A stretch of 64,000 nt of DNA from Leptospiraceae bacterium (GTDB lineage Bacteria; Spirochaetota; Leptospiria; Leptospirales; Leptospiraceae). The stretch's first letter is position 1. Each line of letters opens with the position of its first letter. The DNA is taken from positions 110,001-174,000 of the forward strand of contig JADJSX010000006.1 in assembly GCA_016711485.1 (NCBI GenBank), given 5' to 3'. Positions 9,028 through 18,807 of this stretch are shown here, one piece after another. The notes beneath the pieces were generated by a model. The model made no database searches. It was not told where the DNA came from and saw only the letters and a list, made by a program, of their open reading frames with translations. Made by a program: the position numbers and the translations under genes.

Positions 9028-9971
9028 AAAAAGTAAAAGCGATTTTTGTATTCTGCGAAGGTCCTCATGATGTTGCGTTTGTTTCCAATGTCCTGCAGGT
9101 AATTAATAAATTTAAGGAAATTGGAAAGAAGAGTATTACTGAGTTGCCTCACCCACTCCAAAAACATTATGTTAATAAAAATTATGAATATGAGCCTATT
9201 ACGGACATTCAAGGCGTGGTTGATCCATATATGCCAAAGAGTGTTTTGATGGACAAGGATGAAAAAGCATACTTTATTTTGTATCCGTGCGGTGGATTAG
9301 GAAACATAAAATCTTGGAATAGACAGAAAGAAAAAAACCTCCAAGTACCCAAAGAAATTGAAAAGTTAAAACAAGTTATTACTGATGAATTGGAAAAAAT
9401 TAAGTTTAGGGAAGAATTGTCTGAGACTAAAAAATTATCATTTAATTATAAAAATAAAGAGATCCCAATAGTAGAGATGATAGCTGTAGAACCCGTATTT
9501 GGATTTGTTGTCGATGCGGATGATGATTTAGCGGAGGCTCGACTTAAACAAATAAAGGAAAATTATGAAAAATATTTTGGAGATAGAACTTTTAATATAC
9601 AGGGAGTTAATGAGTGGAATACAGAGAAAAATCTCGGGCTATTTATTTTTCATAGAGAGGCTGATAAAAAAGGCAGTTTAGAAGACCTAGTTGTAAATTT
9701 ACTTCAAGAAAAGGATACATACACTAAATTCTTTCCTCATTTTGAAAGTAAAATTCAAATAACAAGTCCAAATGATAAAGAACATGTATCTGCCGTAAAA
9801 ATCAAAAGAGATAAATCAGCGTTATGTTCTTCTGGACAGCATTCTTACGCAGGCTCTTCTTTGGCAGTTATTTTAGCAGATAGCGATAAGGTGTTTTTGG
9901 ATGAAAGCAAAATAGAAGCTGACCCACAATGCCAATCAATTGCAAAGTTTTTTCAGGATGTAGTTGAATAA
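9024..9971 (+). CDS. Toprim-like (DUF3226/DUF4435-type) effector partner
   Basis: 315 residues. The start VFCEGPHDVAFV places a Glu (E12) as in Toprim motif I, and FVVDADDD (D164, D166) matches the DxD metal-binding motif. This is the layout of Toprim-like proteins that partner OLD/AAA ATPases. Such domains act as metal-dependent nucleases in characterised defence pairs (established for OLD and PARIS families; inferred here). It is translationally coupled to the ParB-ATPase gene (4-nt overlap), so the two very probably form one complex. The only thing between its stop and the drmA remnant is 2 nt. Confidence 0.65.
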   Translation: MKKVKAIFVFCEGPHDVAFVSNVLQVINKFKEIGKKSITELPHPLQKHYVNKNYEYEPITDIQGVVDPYMPKSVLMDKDEKAYFILYPCGGLGNIKSWNRQKEKNLQVPKEIEKLKQVITDELEKIKFREELSETKKLSFNYKNKEIPIVEMIAVEPVFGFVVDADDDLAEARLKQIKENYEKYFGDRTFNIQGVNEWNTEKNLGLFIFHREADKKGSLEDLVVNLLQEKDTYTKFFPHFESKIQITSPNDKEHVSAVKIKRDKSALCSSGQHSYAGSSLAVILADSDKVFLDESKIEADPQCQSIAKFFQDVVE

Positions 9972-9973
9972 TA

Positions 9974-10114
9974 GTGACAAATCCCACACCCTTACAAATC
10001 CGAAAAGAGTTACTTTCTTTAGTCCGTAAGGACTTATTCGGTTCGGCTAACGGTCATGAGGAAGAAGGTGCGAGGGTCGTGCGACCGGCAGTTTTATTAT
10101 TGACTATAATATAG
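9974..10114 (+). pseudogene. truncated second copy of the drmA 5' end
   Basis: A GTG-started frame of 46 codons begins VTNPTPLQIRKELLSLVRKD, almost the same as the N-terminus of the intact DrmA (STPTPLQIRKELLSLVHKD). Similarity fades after about 30 codons, where a small palindrome (GGTCGTGCGACC) appears, and the frame ends in TAG. It sits 2 nt after the Toprim gene, which is probably where drmA originally started. The remnant marks duplication or recombination when the toxin-antitoxin pair entered the operon. Confidence 0.85.
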
Positions 10115-10134
10115 AGTTAATCCAAAATAATTAC

Positions 10135-10389
10135 ATGAATACTATATCTTTAGAAATACCTTCGTTTCTTGGTTTGAGCCTGAAAATGGAAGACGCTGAA
10201 TTAGTCGCCGAAGTAAAAAAGATGGCTATTCTTAAAATGTATGAATTAGGAAAAGTTTCATCCAGCGTAGGCGCAAAAGTATTGAATATCAGTCGATACG
10301 AATTCCTCGAAATGCTAGGCAAATATAAAATTAGTATTTTTCCTGAACTATCAAAAGAAGAACTCATAGAAGAGATAAATGCAATCTGA
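10135..10389 (+). CDS. UPF0175 family antitoxin
   Basis: 84 residues, ending before the toxin start by overlap of 11 nt. Features of the UPF0175 family are visible: an N-terminal strand region, then AELVAEVKKMAILKMYELGKV, then a helix-turn-helix-like segment SSSVGAKVLNISRYEFLEML. These small DNA-binding proteins usually precede DUF3368 PIN toxins, as here, and act as antitoxin and repressor. The pair lies between a broken and an intact drmA start, so it entered the operon as a unit. Confidence 0.8.
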   Translation: MNTISLEIPSFLGLSLKMEDAELVAEVKKMAILKMYELGKVSSSVGAKVLNISRYEFLEMLGKYKISIFPELSKEELIEEINAI

Positions 10390-10864
10390 AATTGTATGTA
10401 ATTCCACACCCATTATATCTCTATTGAAAATTTCATCTCTAGAGATAATGGAACAGGTCTTTCCTAACGTCATTATCCCTTATCAAGTGTTTCAGGAAAT
10501 CGAGATAGGAAAGAATACAACGCATTATAAGGATTTATCTAAATTATCCTGGGTTCATATTGTTAAATTAAAAGATGAAAGTAAGTTGAGTTTCTTAATA
10601 GATTTAGACAAAGGGGAAGCGGAAACTATTGCGTTAGCCAAAGAACTATCGATTCAAAAAGTAATCATTGATGAAAGACTAGGAAGAAAATATGCAAAAG
10701 AGTTTGGATTAACTGTAATTGGAACTTTGGGAATTCTTTTAAAAGCAAAACAACTTGGAATCATAAATAGTATAAAACCACTCATAGAAAAATTAGTCGA
10801 AGAGAATATCTGGTTTCATGAACAACTAGTTCATAATGTTTTAGATATAGCAAATGAATTATAG
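10379..10864 (+). CDS. DUF3368 PIN-domain toxin (predicted RNase)
   Basis: 161 residues. Typical DUF3368 signatures are present: an early CNSTPIISLLK with the first acidic/polar active-site position, LDKGEAETIALAKEL with conserved Glu residues, and VIIDERLGRKYAKEFGL carrying the central Asp. A GTLGILLKAKQLG motif near the C-terminus is also standard. PIN toxins cleave RNA with Mg ions. It overlaps its UPF0175 antitoxin by 11 nt, the usual arrangement. The pair may stabilise the DISARM locus against loss (inference). Confidence 0.8.
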   Translation: MQSEIVCNSTPIISLLKISSLEIMEQVFPNVIIPYQVFQEIEIGKNTTHYKDLSKLSWVHIVKLKDESKLSFLIDLDKGEAETIALAKELSIQKVIIDERLGRKYAKEFGLTVIGTLGILLKAKQLGIINSIKPLIEKLVEENIWFHEQLVHNVLDIANEL

Positions 10865-10899
10865 CCCATTAACCTTTGAGGATAACAGAAGATAAACGC

Positions 10900-13800
10900 A
10901 TGTCAACACCCACCCCCTTACAAATCCGAAAAGAATTACTTTCTTTAGTTCATAAAGACTTATTAGGTCCGGCTAATGGCAACGACGAAGAGGTTAAGGA
11001 AGATAATCTGCTTAGTCGCTATTTAGTGGGAAAGATTGCTCCTCGAAATGAAAGGATTGATGAGGACGAAGAAGAAAATGATGTAGGTGCAGAAGGGGCA
11101 AAGTCGAACGAGACAGAAAAGAGTGAGAAGTTAGCCTTTCCTAAATTTGGTTTTTATCCTTCTTCGATAGGTATGAGTTTTACTATTGATGGGAAGGAAA
11201 AAGCATTTCTTGTTTCTGCCGAGTGGGGACAATATGAACGGAAAGCAAGCGATGGAATTTATCTAAAGGAAAACAAAGAGCCAGAGCAAGTATGGAAGAG
11301 ACTCCATGTAAATACTCCAAGGGATATTGAAATTGTTTTAGAGGATAAGAAATCTTATTCGCTTCCTTTACAACCTTATATAAATCCGAATATAAAGTTA
11401 GAAGTCACGATTCGAAAAGTTACTGATGGAGATTGGTTTATCTCTCTGTTTTTGGTAAATACTACAGATGCAACTGCATTAGGAACAAAATCTGCTGCGA
11501 GAACTCCTGCCTGGATATTTCAGCCTGTGTTACGAGCAAAAGGAATTGGCGGCAAAGCGGTATTTACCAAGAAAACAATCAATAAGAGTGAGCTTGGAAT
11601 TTCCCCTTCTACTTTACAAGAAGAAAAGATTCAAGAAATCAACTATCGAAATTTGAGAGAGTTTGGTGTTGGTCATGGAGTCGCTGTTGCTGTTAAGCAT
11701 TCTGTTAAGCCTGATTGTGCTTATGAAATAGAAACAGATTTTTTACCGGAATACATTGTCCCCCAAGTAGAAAGCACAAACTCGAAAGTAAACGCAAAGC
11801 TAGAAGGTTTAGTTCTTGGAATGAAAGAACTTTCGGAATTGCCATCAGTAGCGTTGAGTAAGAATTTACACCAACTTGTAGATACTTATAAAGATTGGAT
11901 AGATACCTTACGTAAAAGGTCAAAGGATTCTTCCGAAGACTTAGAATCGTATCAAAAAACCATTGGCTGGATTTTATCGGATTGTACATCGGCTCTTACT
12001 AGAATGAAAGAAGCTATTTCGCTTATCGAAGAAAATCCGCAAGCTAGAGAAGCATTTCAGTTTGCTAATAAGTCCATGTATCTACAGCGGATACATACGA
12101 TTTACTCCCAGTCTATTAAGAAGAAAGAAAAGAAGAGTCTAGGCGAAATTGAAAATACCCTTACACCTGAGTGGAGACTCTTCCAGTTAGCATTTATTCT
12201 AATCAATCTTCCAGGACTTACCGATCTCAATCATTCAGATAGAAGTGAATCAAGTAGTGCAATTGCTGATCTACTTTGGTTCCCTACTGGTGGTGGTAAG
12301 ACAGAAGCCTACTTGGGATTAACCGCTTATACGTTTGCGATTCGTAGACTGCAAGGTAATATTGAAAACCATGTAGGTGAATTTGGAGTAGCGGTTATCA
12401 TGCGTTATACGCTTAGGCTTTTAACACTACAGCAATTTCAAAGAGCATCGGCTTTGGTTTGTGCTACAGAGGTGATTCGTAGAGAGGATTCTAGTAAATG
12501 GGGACATGAACCGTTTCGAATTGGGCTTTGGGTGGGACAGGGGACTACTCCGAATTATACGAAGGATGCAGCAACTGCTATCAATAACAAAAAAGGACAA
12601 GGTTACAATCCAAGTAAAGGCTCTCCCTTTCAATTAACCAATTGCCCTTGGTGTGGAACAATTCTCACGCATAATGAATATGAAGCGCGACCTTATGCTG
12701 AAATGGAAGCACGCACTTTTGTTCGTTGTCCGAATTATGAATGTGATTTTTCAGATAAGAAAAGTGATAGAGAAGGAATTCCTATTCTACTAGTAGATGA
12801 GGAAATCTATAGAAGACTTCCTACACTTTTAATTTCTACCGTAGACAAATTTGCTCAGATGCCCTGGAAGGGAACTGTGCAGATGCTATTTGGTCATGTG
12901 GATGCTTACTGTGAGCGACATGGGTTTATTACTTCCCATACAGAGGATAGTAAAAAAGGTCATACAAAGACAGGCTCTCTTCCTGCGGCTACGGTTAATG
13001 GTCATTCACTGCTAAGACCTCCTGATCTGATAATACAAGATGAATTGCACTTAATCAGTGGACCTTTAGGAACGTTAGTTGGTTTATATGAAACTGCTGT
13101 AGATGAATTGTGCTCTTGGACTGTGAATGGAAAAAAGGTGCGCCCTAAAGTAATTGCTTCTACTGCTACTATACGTCAGGCGTCAGAGCAAATAGAAAAA
13201 TTATTTATACGAACTGCAAAAGTATTTCCTCCGCCCGGGATTGATGTAAAAGATAATTTCTTTGCGATTCAAAAAGAAGAAACGCAAGAAGAAGCTTCGG
13301 GAAGACTTTATCTTGGAATTTGTCCTGTTGGGGAAAAAATGAAAGTTTCTTTGATAAGAGTCTATGTAGTATTTTTATCAGCAGCAAAACTATTGCATGA
13401 TAAATATAAGACTGCTGATACTTACATGACGCTAGTTGGTTATTTTAATTCGATTCGGGAATTAGGTGGGATGCGTCGTCTTGTAGACGATGACGTAAAA
13501 GCAAGACTTAGAGAAATGGAGAGTCGTGGTTTAACTAAAAGATTTATCAATGCTTTGGAAGAATTAACCTCTCGTATATCAGCAGAAGATATTCCTAAGA
13601 TTTTAGATAGATTAGAAGTTCCATTTAAAGAAAATGGTGCTATTGGAATAGATGTTCTACTTGCGACGAATATGATTTCAGTTGGAGTAGACGTGAATCG
13701 ATTGGGGCTAATGGTAGTTGCCGGTCAGCCAAAATCTACTTCTGAATACATTCAGGCAACTAGTCGAGTAGGCAGAAATTCGCCTGGAATTGTATGCACA

Positions 13801-14331
13801 GTTTACAACTGGGTGCGACCCAGAGATATTTCTCATTTTGAAAGATTTAGATATTATCATTCTACATTTTATAAAAACGTGGAAGCTCTGTCCTTAACTC
13901 CTTATTCTTTGCGAGCATTAGATAGAGGTTTGACGGGAGTATTGGTATCTATTATCCGCCAGTCTTCTCATATCTATAATGAAAATATTTCTGCAGGAAC
14001 TTTTTTAAAAGAAAATGCACTTGTTAAGCAAGCCTTTCGAGTAGTTTTAGAGCGTGCGATGCGATTAAATCCTGAATCTGCACCAGAAATTGAAACTATG
14101 ATTCAAGATAGACTGGAGCTTTGGGAAAAATTAATTAGGGATAATCAAAGTCTACCGCTCGGATACAAAAAGAAGAAAAAGGAAGAGTTGAGACCACTTT
14201 TAATTCAACCGGAAGAGGTTATAAAAGGTTTGAATATTACAAAACTACAGCAAGAAAAATTTACCTGTTTGAATTCCCTTAGAGAAGTAGAGCCGGGAAT
14301 TGGACTTATTCTACAGGGAGACGAACAATAA
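10900..14331 (+). CDS. drmA: DrmA, helicase of DISARM
   Basis: 1143 residues from the ATG at 10900. I chose this start over an upstream TTG because the MSTPTPLQ sequence matches the remnant copy at 9974. Helicase motifs: Walker A TGGGKTEA (K467), DELHLI (D714, E715), SAT-like ASTATIR, and VLLATNMISVGVDVNRLG with YIQATSRVGRN at the end of domain 2. A zinc-binding insert has Cys582/585 and Cys610/615. DrmA and DrmB are the shared core of all DISARM classes and together bind DNA to block phage. The stop and the drmB start share one base (TAATG), so translation is coupled. Confidence 0.9.
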   Translation: MSTPTPLQIRKELLSLVHKDLLGPANGNDEEVKEDNLLSRYLVGKIAPRNERIDEDEEENDVGAEGAKSNETEKSEKLAFPKFGFYPSSIGMSFTIDGKEKAFLVSAEWGQYERKASDGIYLKENKEPEQVWKRLHVNTPRDIEIVLEDKKSYSLPLQPYINPNIKLEVTIRKVTDGDWFISLFLVNTTDATALGTKSAARTPAWIFQPVLRAKGIGGKAVFTKKTINKSELGISPSTLQEEKIQEINYRNLREFGVGHGVAVAVKHSVKPDCAYEIETDFLPEYIVPQVESTNSKVNAKLEGLVLGMKELSELPSVALSKNLHQLVDTYKDWIDTLRKRSKDSSEDLESYQKTIGWILSDCTSALTRMKEAISLIEENPQAREAFQFANKSMYLQRIHTIYSQSIKKKEKKSLGEIENTLTPEWRLFQLAFILINLPGLTDLNHSDRSESSSAIADLLWFPTGGGKTEAYLGLTAYTFAIRRLQGNIENHVGEFGVAVIMRYTLRLLTLQQFQRASALVCATEVIRREDSSKWGHEPFRIGLWVGQGTTPNYTKDAATAINNKKGQGYNPSKGSPFQLTNCPWCGTILTHNEYEARPYAEMEARTFVRCPNYECDFSDKKSDREGIPILLVDEEIYRRLPTLLISTVDKFAQMPWKGTVQMLFGHVDAYCERHGFITSHTEDSKKGHTKTGSLPAATVNGHSLLRPPDLIIQDELHLISGPLGTLVGLYETAVDELCSWTVNGKKVRPKVIASTATIRQASEQIEKLFIRTAKVFPPPGIDVKDNFFAIQKEETQEEASGRLYLGICPVGEKMKVSLIRVYVVFLSAAKLLHDKYKTADTYMTLVGYFNSIRELGGMRRLVDDDVKARLREMESRGLTKRFINALEELTSRISAEDIPKILDRLEVPFKENGAIGIDVLLATNMISVGVDVNRLGLMVVAGQPKSTSEYIQATSRVGRNSPGIVCTVYNWVRPRDISHFERFRYYHSTFYKNVEALSLTPYSLRALDRGLTGVLVSIIRQSSHIYNENISAGTFLKENALVKQAFRVVLERAMRLNPESAPEIETMIQDRLELWEKLIRDNQSLPLGYKKKKKEELRPLLIQPEEVIKGLNITKLQQEKFTCLNSLREVEPGIGLILQGDEQ

Positions 14332-16175
14332 TGGCTGAGCTTAGAAATTATAATGTGGGTGAGCTACGATCTGCGCAGATATTGTATTCGTACGGCGTAG
14401 GCTCTCTGATTGATCTTCCCTATTTTTCTGTGATGTTAATGGGTTTGGATTTTTGGGACACTAGAACTTCTAAAGAAATCGAGGAGCCTAGATTGTTACA
14501 GTCAATTCGTAAACAATATCAGTATGCTACTGTAAAGAAACTAAAATTTCTTCCGATGCCAGAAGGCTCTCTCGATGCAATACCAGGAGAGCAGTTAGTT
14601 GGTGTTCCTGTTAAGACATTTCCTAGGTGGTTTCGTTGCCCTGCTTGTCATAGGTTATCAGAGATTTCTCCTTCAAATATCGAATTAGAAGCTGATTCTT
14701 ATAAGCCGGAAAATTCTCGTTATGCGCATAAGTCCTGCAAGCAATCTAAAGGTAAAAAATATCCGACAGCACTTCCTGTTCGTAGGCTTGTAGCTTGCCG
14801 AAATGGGCATATGGATGATTTTCCCTGGTCTTACTTTGTGCATAAAGGTGAATCTTCTTGTAAAGGACCTTTTCGTTGGATAGAAAATGGAGTGTCAGGA
14901 TCAGTCGATGAAATAGTAATTTTTTGTGATGGATGCCAAGATAGTCAAAATTTAGTGAAGGCATTTTCCAATCCAGAGAGTTTACCAAAGTGTAATGGCA
15001 AACATCCACATCTAGGAAAAGATTTTGTGGATAAAGAATGTACTGCTGAATTAAAGCCTATTGTGCTTGGTGCTAGTAATTCTTGGTTTTCCATCTCTAG
15101 ATCAACTTTGTCTATCCCTGGGGGAGAAAGAGAATTATCCTCAATTATTGATTTAAATTGGGATAAACTATCCGATATTGAATCAGCTAGTGATATAAAG
15201 ACTGTTAAAAAATTCATTGAAGGCTTGAATCTATATTCAGATGAGGAAATATTTTCTGAAATTCAAAAACGAAAAACACATTCAGAAGACATAGTTACAG
15301 AAGGTGAAAATGAAAAAGATTTAAAAGCACCTGAATGGAAAATTCTTTCGAGTAGTCCTATTAAAAATGATAAAGATTTTAAGACAACGATTGTAAATAC
15401 ACCGGAAGGTTATGAACGATATTTTTCACGTATTTTAAAAGTAGAAAGGCTTCGAGAAGTAACCGCTCTGCTTGGATTCTCTAGGTTAGAGTCCTTGGGG
15501 GAATTTGGGGATTTTGAAGAATTGCCTGCAACAGCTCCTATTTCTAAGCGAGAAATTGATTGGCTTCCTGCTATTGAAGTAAAGGGAGAAGGAATCTTTT
15601 TTCAGTTCAAGGAAGTAGAATTAAAAAAATGGTTAGAGAAAGAAGGCTTACAAGATTTACAAGCTAAGTTTCTGAAATCACACGAAGCATTTCGAAAAGC
15701 TAGAAATAAACCTGAACCGTACAGTGCTCTTTTTCCGGATTTGCGATATATTCTACTTCACTCTTTCTCTCATGCTATTATGAGGCAGTTGTCTTTGGAT
15801 TGCGGTTACTCCAGTTCTTCCCTCAAAGAAAGAATCTATTCTAGAAATGAAGGAGATGGGGGTGGAGCACAAGCAGGTGTATTGATTTATACTTCTGCAT
15901 CAGACAGTGAAGGAACGCTTGGTGGATTAGTTCGATTAGCCGAGCCTGAATTTTTAAAACGAACTTTAGATCAAATGAAAGAAGATATGTCGATTTGTTC
16001 TTCTGATCCTCTTTGCTCTGAGCATGAGCCAGAAGCAAATGGTCTTGCTATTCATGGATCGTCTTGTCATTCTTGCTTACTCGCTCCCGAAACTGCCTGT
16101 GAGAGTGGTAATAAATATTTAGATAGAAAAGTGTTAGTGAATACCATTAGGATTTCTGATATTGGCTTTTTCTAA
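14331..16175 (+). CDS. drmB: DrmB, DUF1998 protein of DISARM
   Basis: 614 residues. The N-terminus has the conserved LRSAQILYSYGVGSLIDLP segment. Cys pairs CPACH and later CDGCQ suggest zinc binding. The C-terminal third (about 470-600) is the DUF1998 domain: LLHSFSHAIMRQL, YTSASDSEGTLGGLVRL and a final Cys cluster CHSCLLAPETAC. DrmB forms a complex with the DrmA helicase, and this DUF1998 domain is the usual family signature. It starts on the drmA stop and ends directly against the next ATG with no gap, so the following helicase gene is in the same operon. Confidence 0.9.
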   Translation: MAELRNYNVGELRSAQILYSYGVGSLIDLPYFSVMLMGLDFWDTRTSKEIEEPRLLQSIRKQYQYATVKKLKFLPMPEGSLDAIPGEQLVGVPVKTFPRWFRCPACHRLSEISPSNIELEADSYKPENSRYAHKSCKQSKGKKYPTALPVRRLVACRNGHMDDFPWSYFVHKGESSCKGPFRWIENGVSGSVDEIVIFCDGCQDSQNLVKAFSNPESLPKCNGKHPHLGKDFVDKECTAELKPIVLGASNSWFSISRSTLSIPGGERELSSIIDLNWDKLSDIESASDIKTVKKFIEGLNLYSDEEIFSEIQKRKTHSEDIVTEGENEKDLKAPEWKILSSSPIKNDKDFKTTIVNTPEGYERYFSRILKVERLREVTALLGFSRLESLGEFGDFEELPATAPISKREIDWLPAIEVKGEGIFFQFKEVELKKWLEKEGLQDLQAKFLKSHEAFRKARNKPEPYSALFPDLRYILLHSFSHAIMRQLSLDCGYSSSSLKERIYSRNEGDGGGAQAGVLIYTSASDSEGTLGGLVRLAEPEFLKRTLDQMKEDMSICSSDPLCSEHEPEANGLAIHGSSCHSCLLAPETACESGNKYLDRKVLVNTIRISDIGFF

Positions 16176-17858
16176 ATGGCAAGGATATTCCCTAATAAAT
16201 TTCCTTTAGAGCTTTCGGCTAATCCACTGTATGCGGCAGAAAGAAAAGTATTTGAGGCTCTATCAAGACTAGCAGATCAGTATTCTATTTTTTATAGTCT
16301 GGTCTGGCGTAATCCACAAAAGAGTGCGTCTGGGGATGGAGAAATTGATTTTCTTGTAGTCCATGAGGATAAAGGAGTTTTGTTTCTTGAGATTAAGGGT
16401 GGTGGTTTATCTTTTGATCTGAGTAAGAATCATTGGTTTAGTATTTCGGCTAACGGTCATCCTACAAAGATTCAAAATCCCTTCCAACAAGTGCTAAAGA
16501 ATAAACATGCTTTCATTGGCTTACTTAGTGCAATTCCTGAATTTAAAAATAAATTCTACCTAATGAATCATTGTGTCGTTTTACCAGATGCGAGACTGCC
16601 TTCAGGAAGAAAAAAAGAATTAGATTTCCAAAAGTTGATTTTGTATTCAGAAGATCTTTTACAATTGGAAGAAGTATTTAACGAAATATTGATTCATTCT
16701 AGAGATATACATAAATCCTATCATACTCCAGGTAAAGATTTTAGTGAAGTGATTCAAAAACAGTTTTATGATTCCTTCACGATTCAGATTGCTTCTAAGC
16801 AAGTTGCTGAGGACTTAAATAAGAATATTATTTTACTCACCAGACAACAGGCTTTTTTGTTGGAGTTTTTAAAGAACAAAAAGGATGTTTTGATAAACGG
16901 TGGAGCAGGAACGGGAAAAACACTGTTAGCCATTCAAAAAGCAAAAGAGCTTGCTAGTAGAAATAAAAAAGTCCTATTTCTATGTTTTAATAAACCTTTA
17001 GCGAATCATATTCAAAGTATACTTTCCAAGTTTGAAAACCTGGATATATTTCATTTTCATGATCTATGTATTCAATGGAGTCAAAGTGCTGGTGTGCAGG
17101 AAGCTGAGTTAAATAAGAACAGTGAATATTGGTCACATGTTCTACCTTCTCAATTAGAGAAAGCCATTGAGATTAATAAAATTTATTTTGATGCAATCAT
17201 TGTTGATGAAGGACAGGATTTCTTAAATCATTGGTGGAATACTATTCTAAGCTTATTAAAAGTAGATTATTCTAACTTTTATATTTTCTATGATGAGAAT
17301 CAGAAATTGTATGGCAATATTCAGAATGAATTTCCAATAAAGGAAAACCCCTTTTATCTTGGAAAGAACGTAAGAAATTCTTTCAATATCTTTTCTATTG
17401 CTAAACAGTTTTATATTTCTAAAGAAGAATGTGAATGTTTGAATCCAGAAGGACTACCTGTTTCTTTTTATGAAAGACCGGACAATGCAATTGATATGGA
17501 AAAGCTACTAGTAAATATAATTCAAAAATTAATCGTCGAAGAAAAAATACCAGGTAGAGACATCGTATTATTATCCGGTCGTTCGAAAGAGAAATCGTTT
17601 TTATCTTCGATGACTAGTCTGGGGAATTTCAATGTAACGAATGATCCGCAGAAAACAAACCAAGCTTTGTTCTATGATTCAATTTGGAGATTTAAGGGAT
17701 TGGAGAAAAACTTTATTATCCTCTTGGAAATAGATGAATTGTTTGATGACCTCACTCGTTTTAAAGAAGCTCTTTATGTAGGAATGACTCGCGCGAAGGT
17801 TGGTTTACATGTTGTTACTTCGCAGATGATTAAAGAAAAGATTCTGAGAACAGATTAG
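16176..17858 (+). CDS. NERD nuclease domain fused to UvrD-like helicase
   Basis: 560 residues. The N-terminal ~130 residues look like a NERD nuclease-related domain: GDGEIDFLVVHEDKGVLFLEIKGG supplies the D...ExK pattern of PD-(D/E)xK nucleases. A superfamily 1 helicase follows: Walker A GGAGTGKT (242-249, K248), VDEGQDF (343-349), RNSFNI and a final ALYVGMTRAKVGLHVV motif VI. The gene begins immediately after the drmB stop, in the position where class 1 loci usually have the phospholipase-D protein drmC. It may supply the DNA-cutting activity here (inference). NERD-helicases also occur in other defence loci. Confidence 0.75.
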   Translation: MARIFPNKFPLELSANPLYAAERKVFEALSRLADQYSIFYSLVWRNPQKSASGDGEIDFLVVHEDKGVLFLEIKGGGLSFDLSKNHWFSISANGHPTKIQNPFQQVLKNKHAFIGLLSAIPEFKNKFYLMNHCVVLPDARLPSGRKKELDFQKLILYSEDLLQLEEVFNEILIHSRDIHKSYHTPGKDFSEVIQKQFYDSFTIQIASKQVAEDLNKNIILLTRQQAFLLEFLKNKKDVLINGGAGTGKTLLAIQKAKELASRNKKVLFLCFNKPLANHIQSILSKFENLDIFHFHDLCIQWSQSAGVQEAELNKNSEYWSHVLPSQLEKAIEINKIYFDAIIVDEGQDFLNHWWNTILSLLKVDYSNFYIFYDENQKLYGNIQNEFPIKENPFYLGKNVRNSFNIFSIAKQFYISKEECECLNPEGLPVSFYERPDNAIDMEKLLVNIIQKLIVEEKIPGRDIVLLSGRSKEKSFLSSMTSLGNFNVTNDPQKTNQALFYDSIWRFKGLEKNFIILLEIDELFDDLTRFKEALYVGMTRAKVGLHVVTSQMIKEKILRTD

Positions 17859-17865
17859 GTTTAAT

Positions 17866-18801
17866 ATGAGTTATTTTTATAAAAGGAAATTACGAAAAAT
17901 CATTACAGAAGAATGCATTAGTGGTATTGATCTTAGTCTCGATCTCATAGAAGGAATGGATTGGTATGTACTACCTTCTCTTGGCTCTAAAGAACTTACA
18001 AAAGATGATATAGAATTGGATAAATTACCGAAACTTTATTGGCAGAGAATTGTAGATCATTCCAATCTTGTCGCATTTACAACCTTAACAAGAAATTATG
18101 AATGGGTTAGAGGTGTTGTTTCTGCCTTTGAAGAAAAGAATTTTTTTTCCTATTGTTCTAATTTAAGAAGTTTACTTGAATCCTGTGCAGATGCATATTT
18201 TACTTTAAAAGATTTACCAAAAATGCTAGCGACGGAATATAGGACTATTTATGAATCTATTCACGATGAAATTGAATTTGTTTACTTAGATCCAGATTTG
18301 GAATTGGAAAAACATTTAAGGCATTTTTTACATGCTAGCAAAAACCATTCTAGCAAAGATGAGGATACAGTATTTCCAAAACCAGCACGAGAATATCTAA
18401 ATTCGCTTCAATCCTATTTGAATACTGCTGATTTTTCCCAACTATTAGATTTATGGGCAGTTCTGTGTGAAATAGTTCACCCCGCCTCATTTTCTGTTAA
18501 TACTTTTGTTCATCAAAGGGATGAATTGGCTGTTTTACTAAATAAATCAAATTGGAGTCAGGTTCATTTGCTTACTTTTAGAAATGGTGCAAGGGATATT
18601 TTATCGAAAATTCTAATAGAAGTAATGATAAAATCTTTTCTTGTTTTAAAACTTACAGACTTATTTGTTAAAGAGCCTAATACTTATTATACGCGATACA
18701 TTAGCTATCTAAATGACACAAAAGAATGGAATGAATGCTTAGATGAAATTGCTAAGTCAGAAGAAAAATATCTAGGTAGACTTAATAGGATGGAGGATTA
18801 A
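17866..18801 (+). CDS. uncharacterised alpha-helical protein in the DISARM operon
   Basis: 311 residues, 7 nt after the NERD-helicase and 6 nt before the next gene, so part of the same transcript. It is rich in long helices. The segment NLRSLLESCADAYFTLKDL resembles proteins with HEPN-like helical folds (DUF5677-like), but I see no clear R-x4-H catalytic motif. No transmembrane or signal segment is evident. I do not recognise the family; the context suggests a defence-associated role. Confidence 0.55.
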   Translation: MSYFYKRKLRKIITEECISGIDLSLDLIEGMDWYVLPSLGSKELTKDDIELDKLPKLYWQRIVDHSNLVAFTTLTRNYEWVRGVVSAFEEKNFFSYCSNLRSLLESCADAYFTLKDLPKMLATEYRTIYESIHDEIEFVYLDPDLELEKHLRHFLHASKNHSSKDEDTVFPKPAREYLNSLQSYLNTADFSQLLDLWAVLCEIVHPASFSVNTFVHQRDELAVLLNKSNWSQVHLLTFRNGARDILSKILIEVMIKSFLVLKLTDLFVKEPNTYYTRYISYLNDTKEWNECLDEIAKSEEKYLGRLNRMED

Positions 18802-18807
18802 AAACCC

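Noticed and set aside
17866..18801. DrmC
   Set aside because: No HxK phospholipase D motifs are present in this protein.
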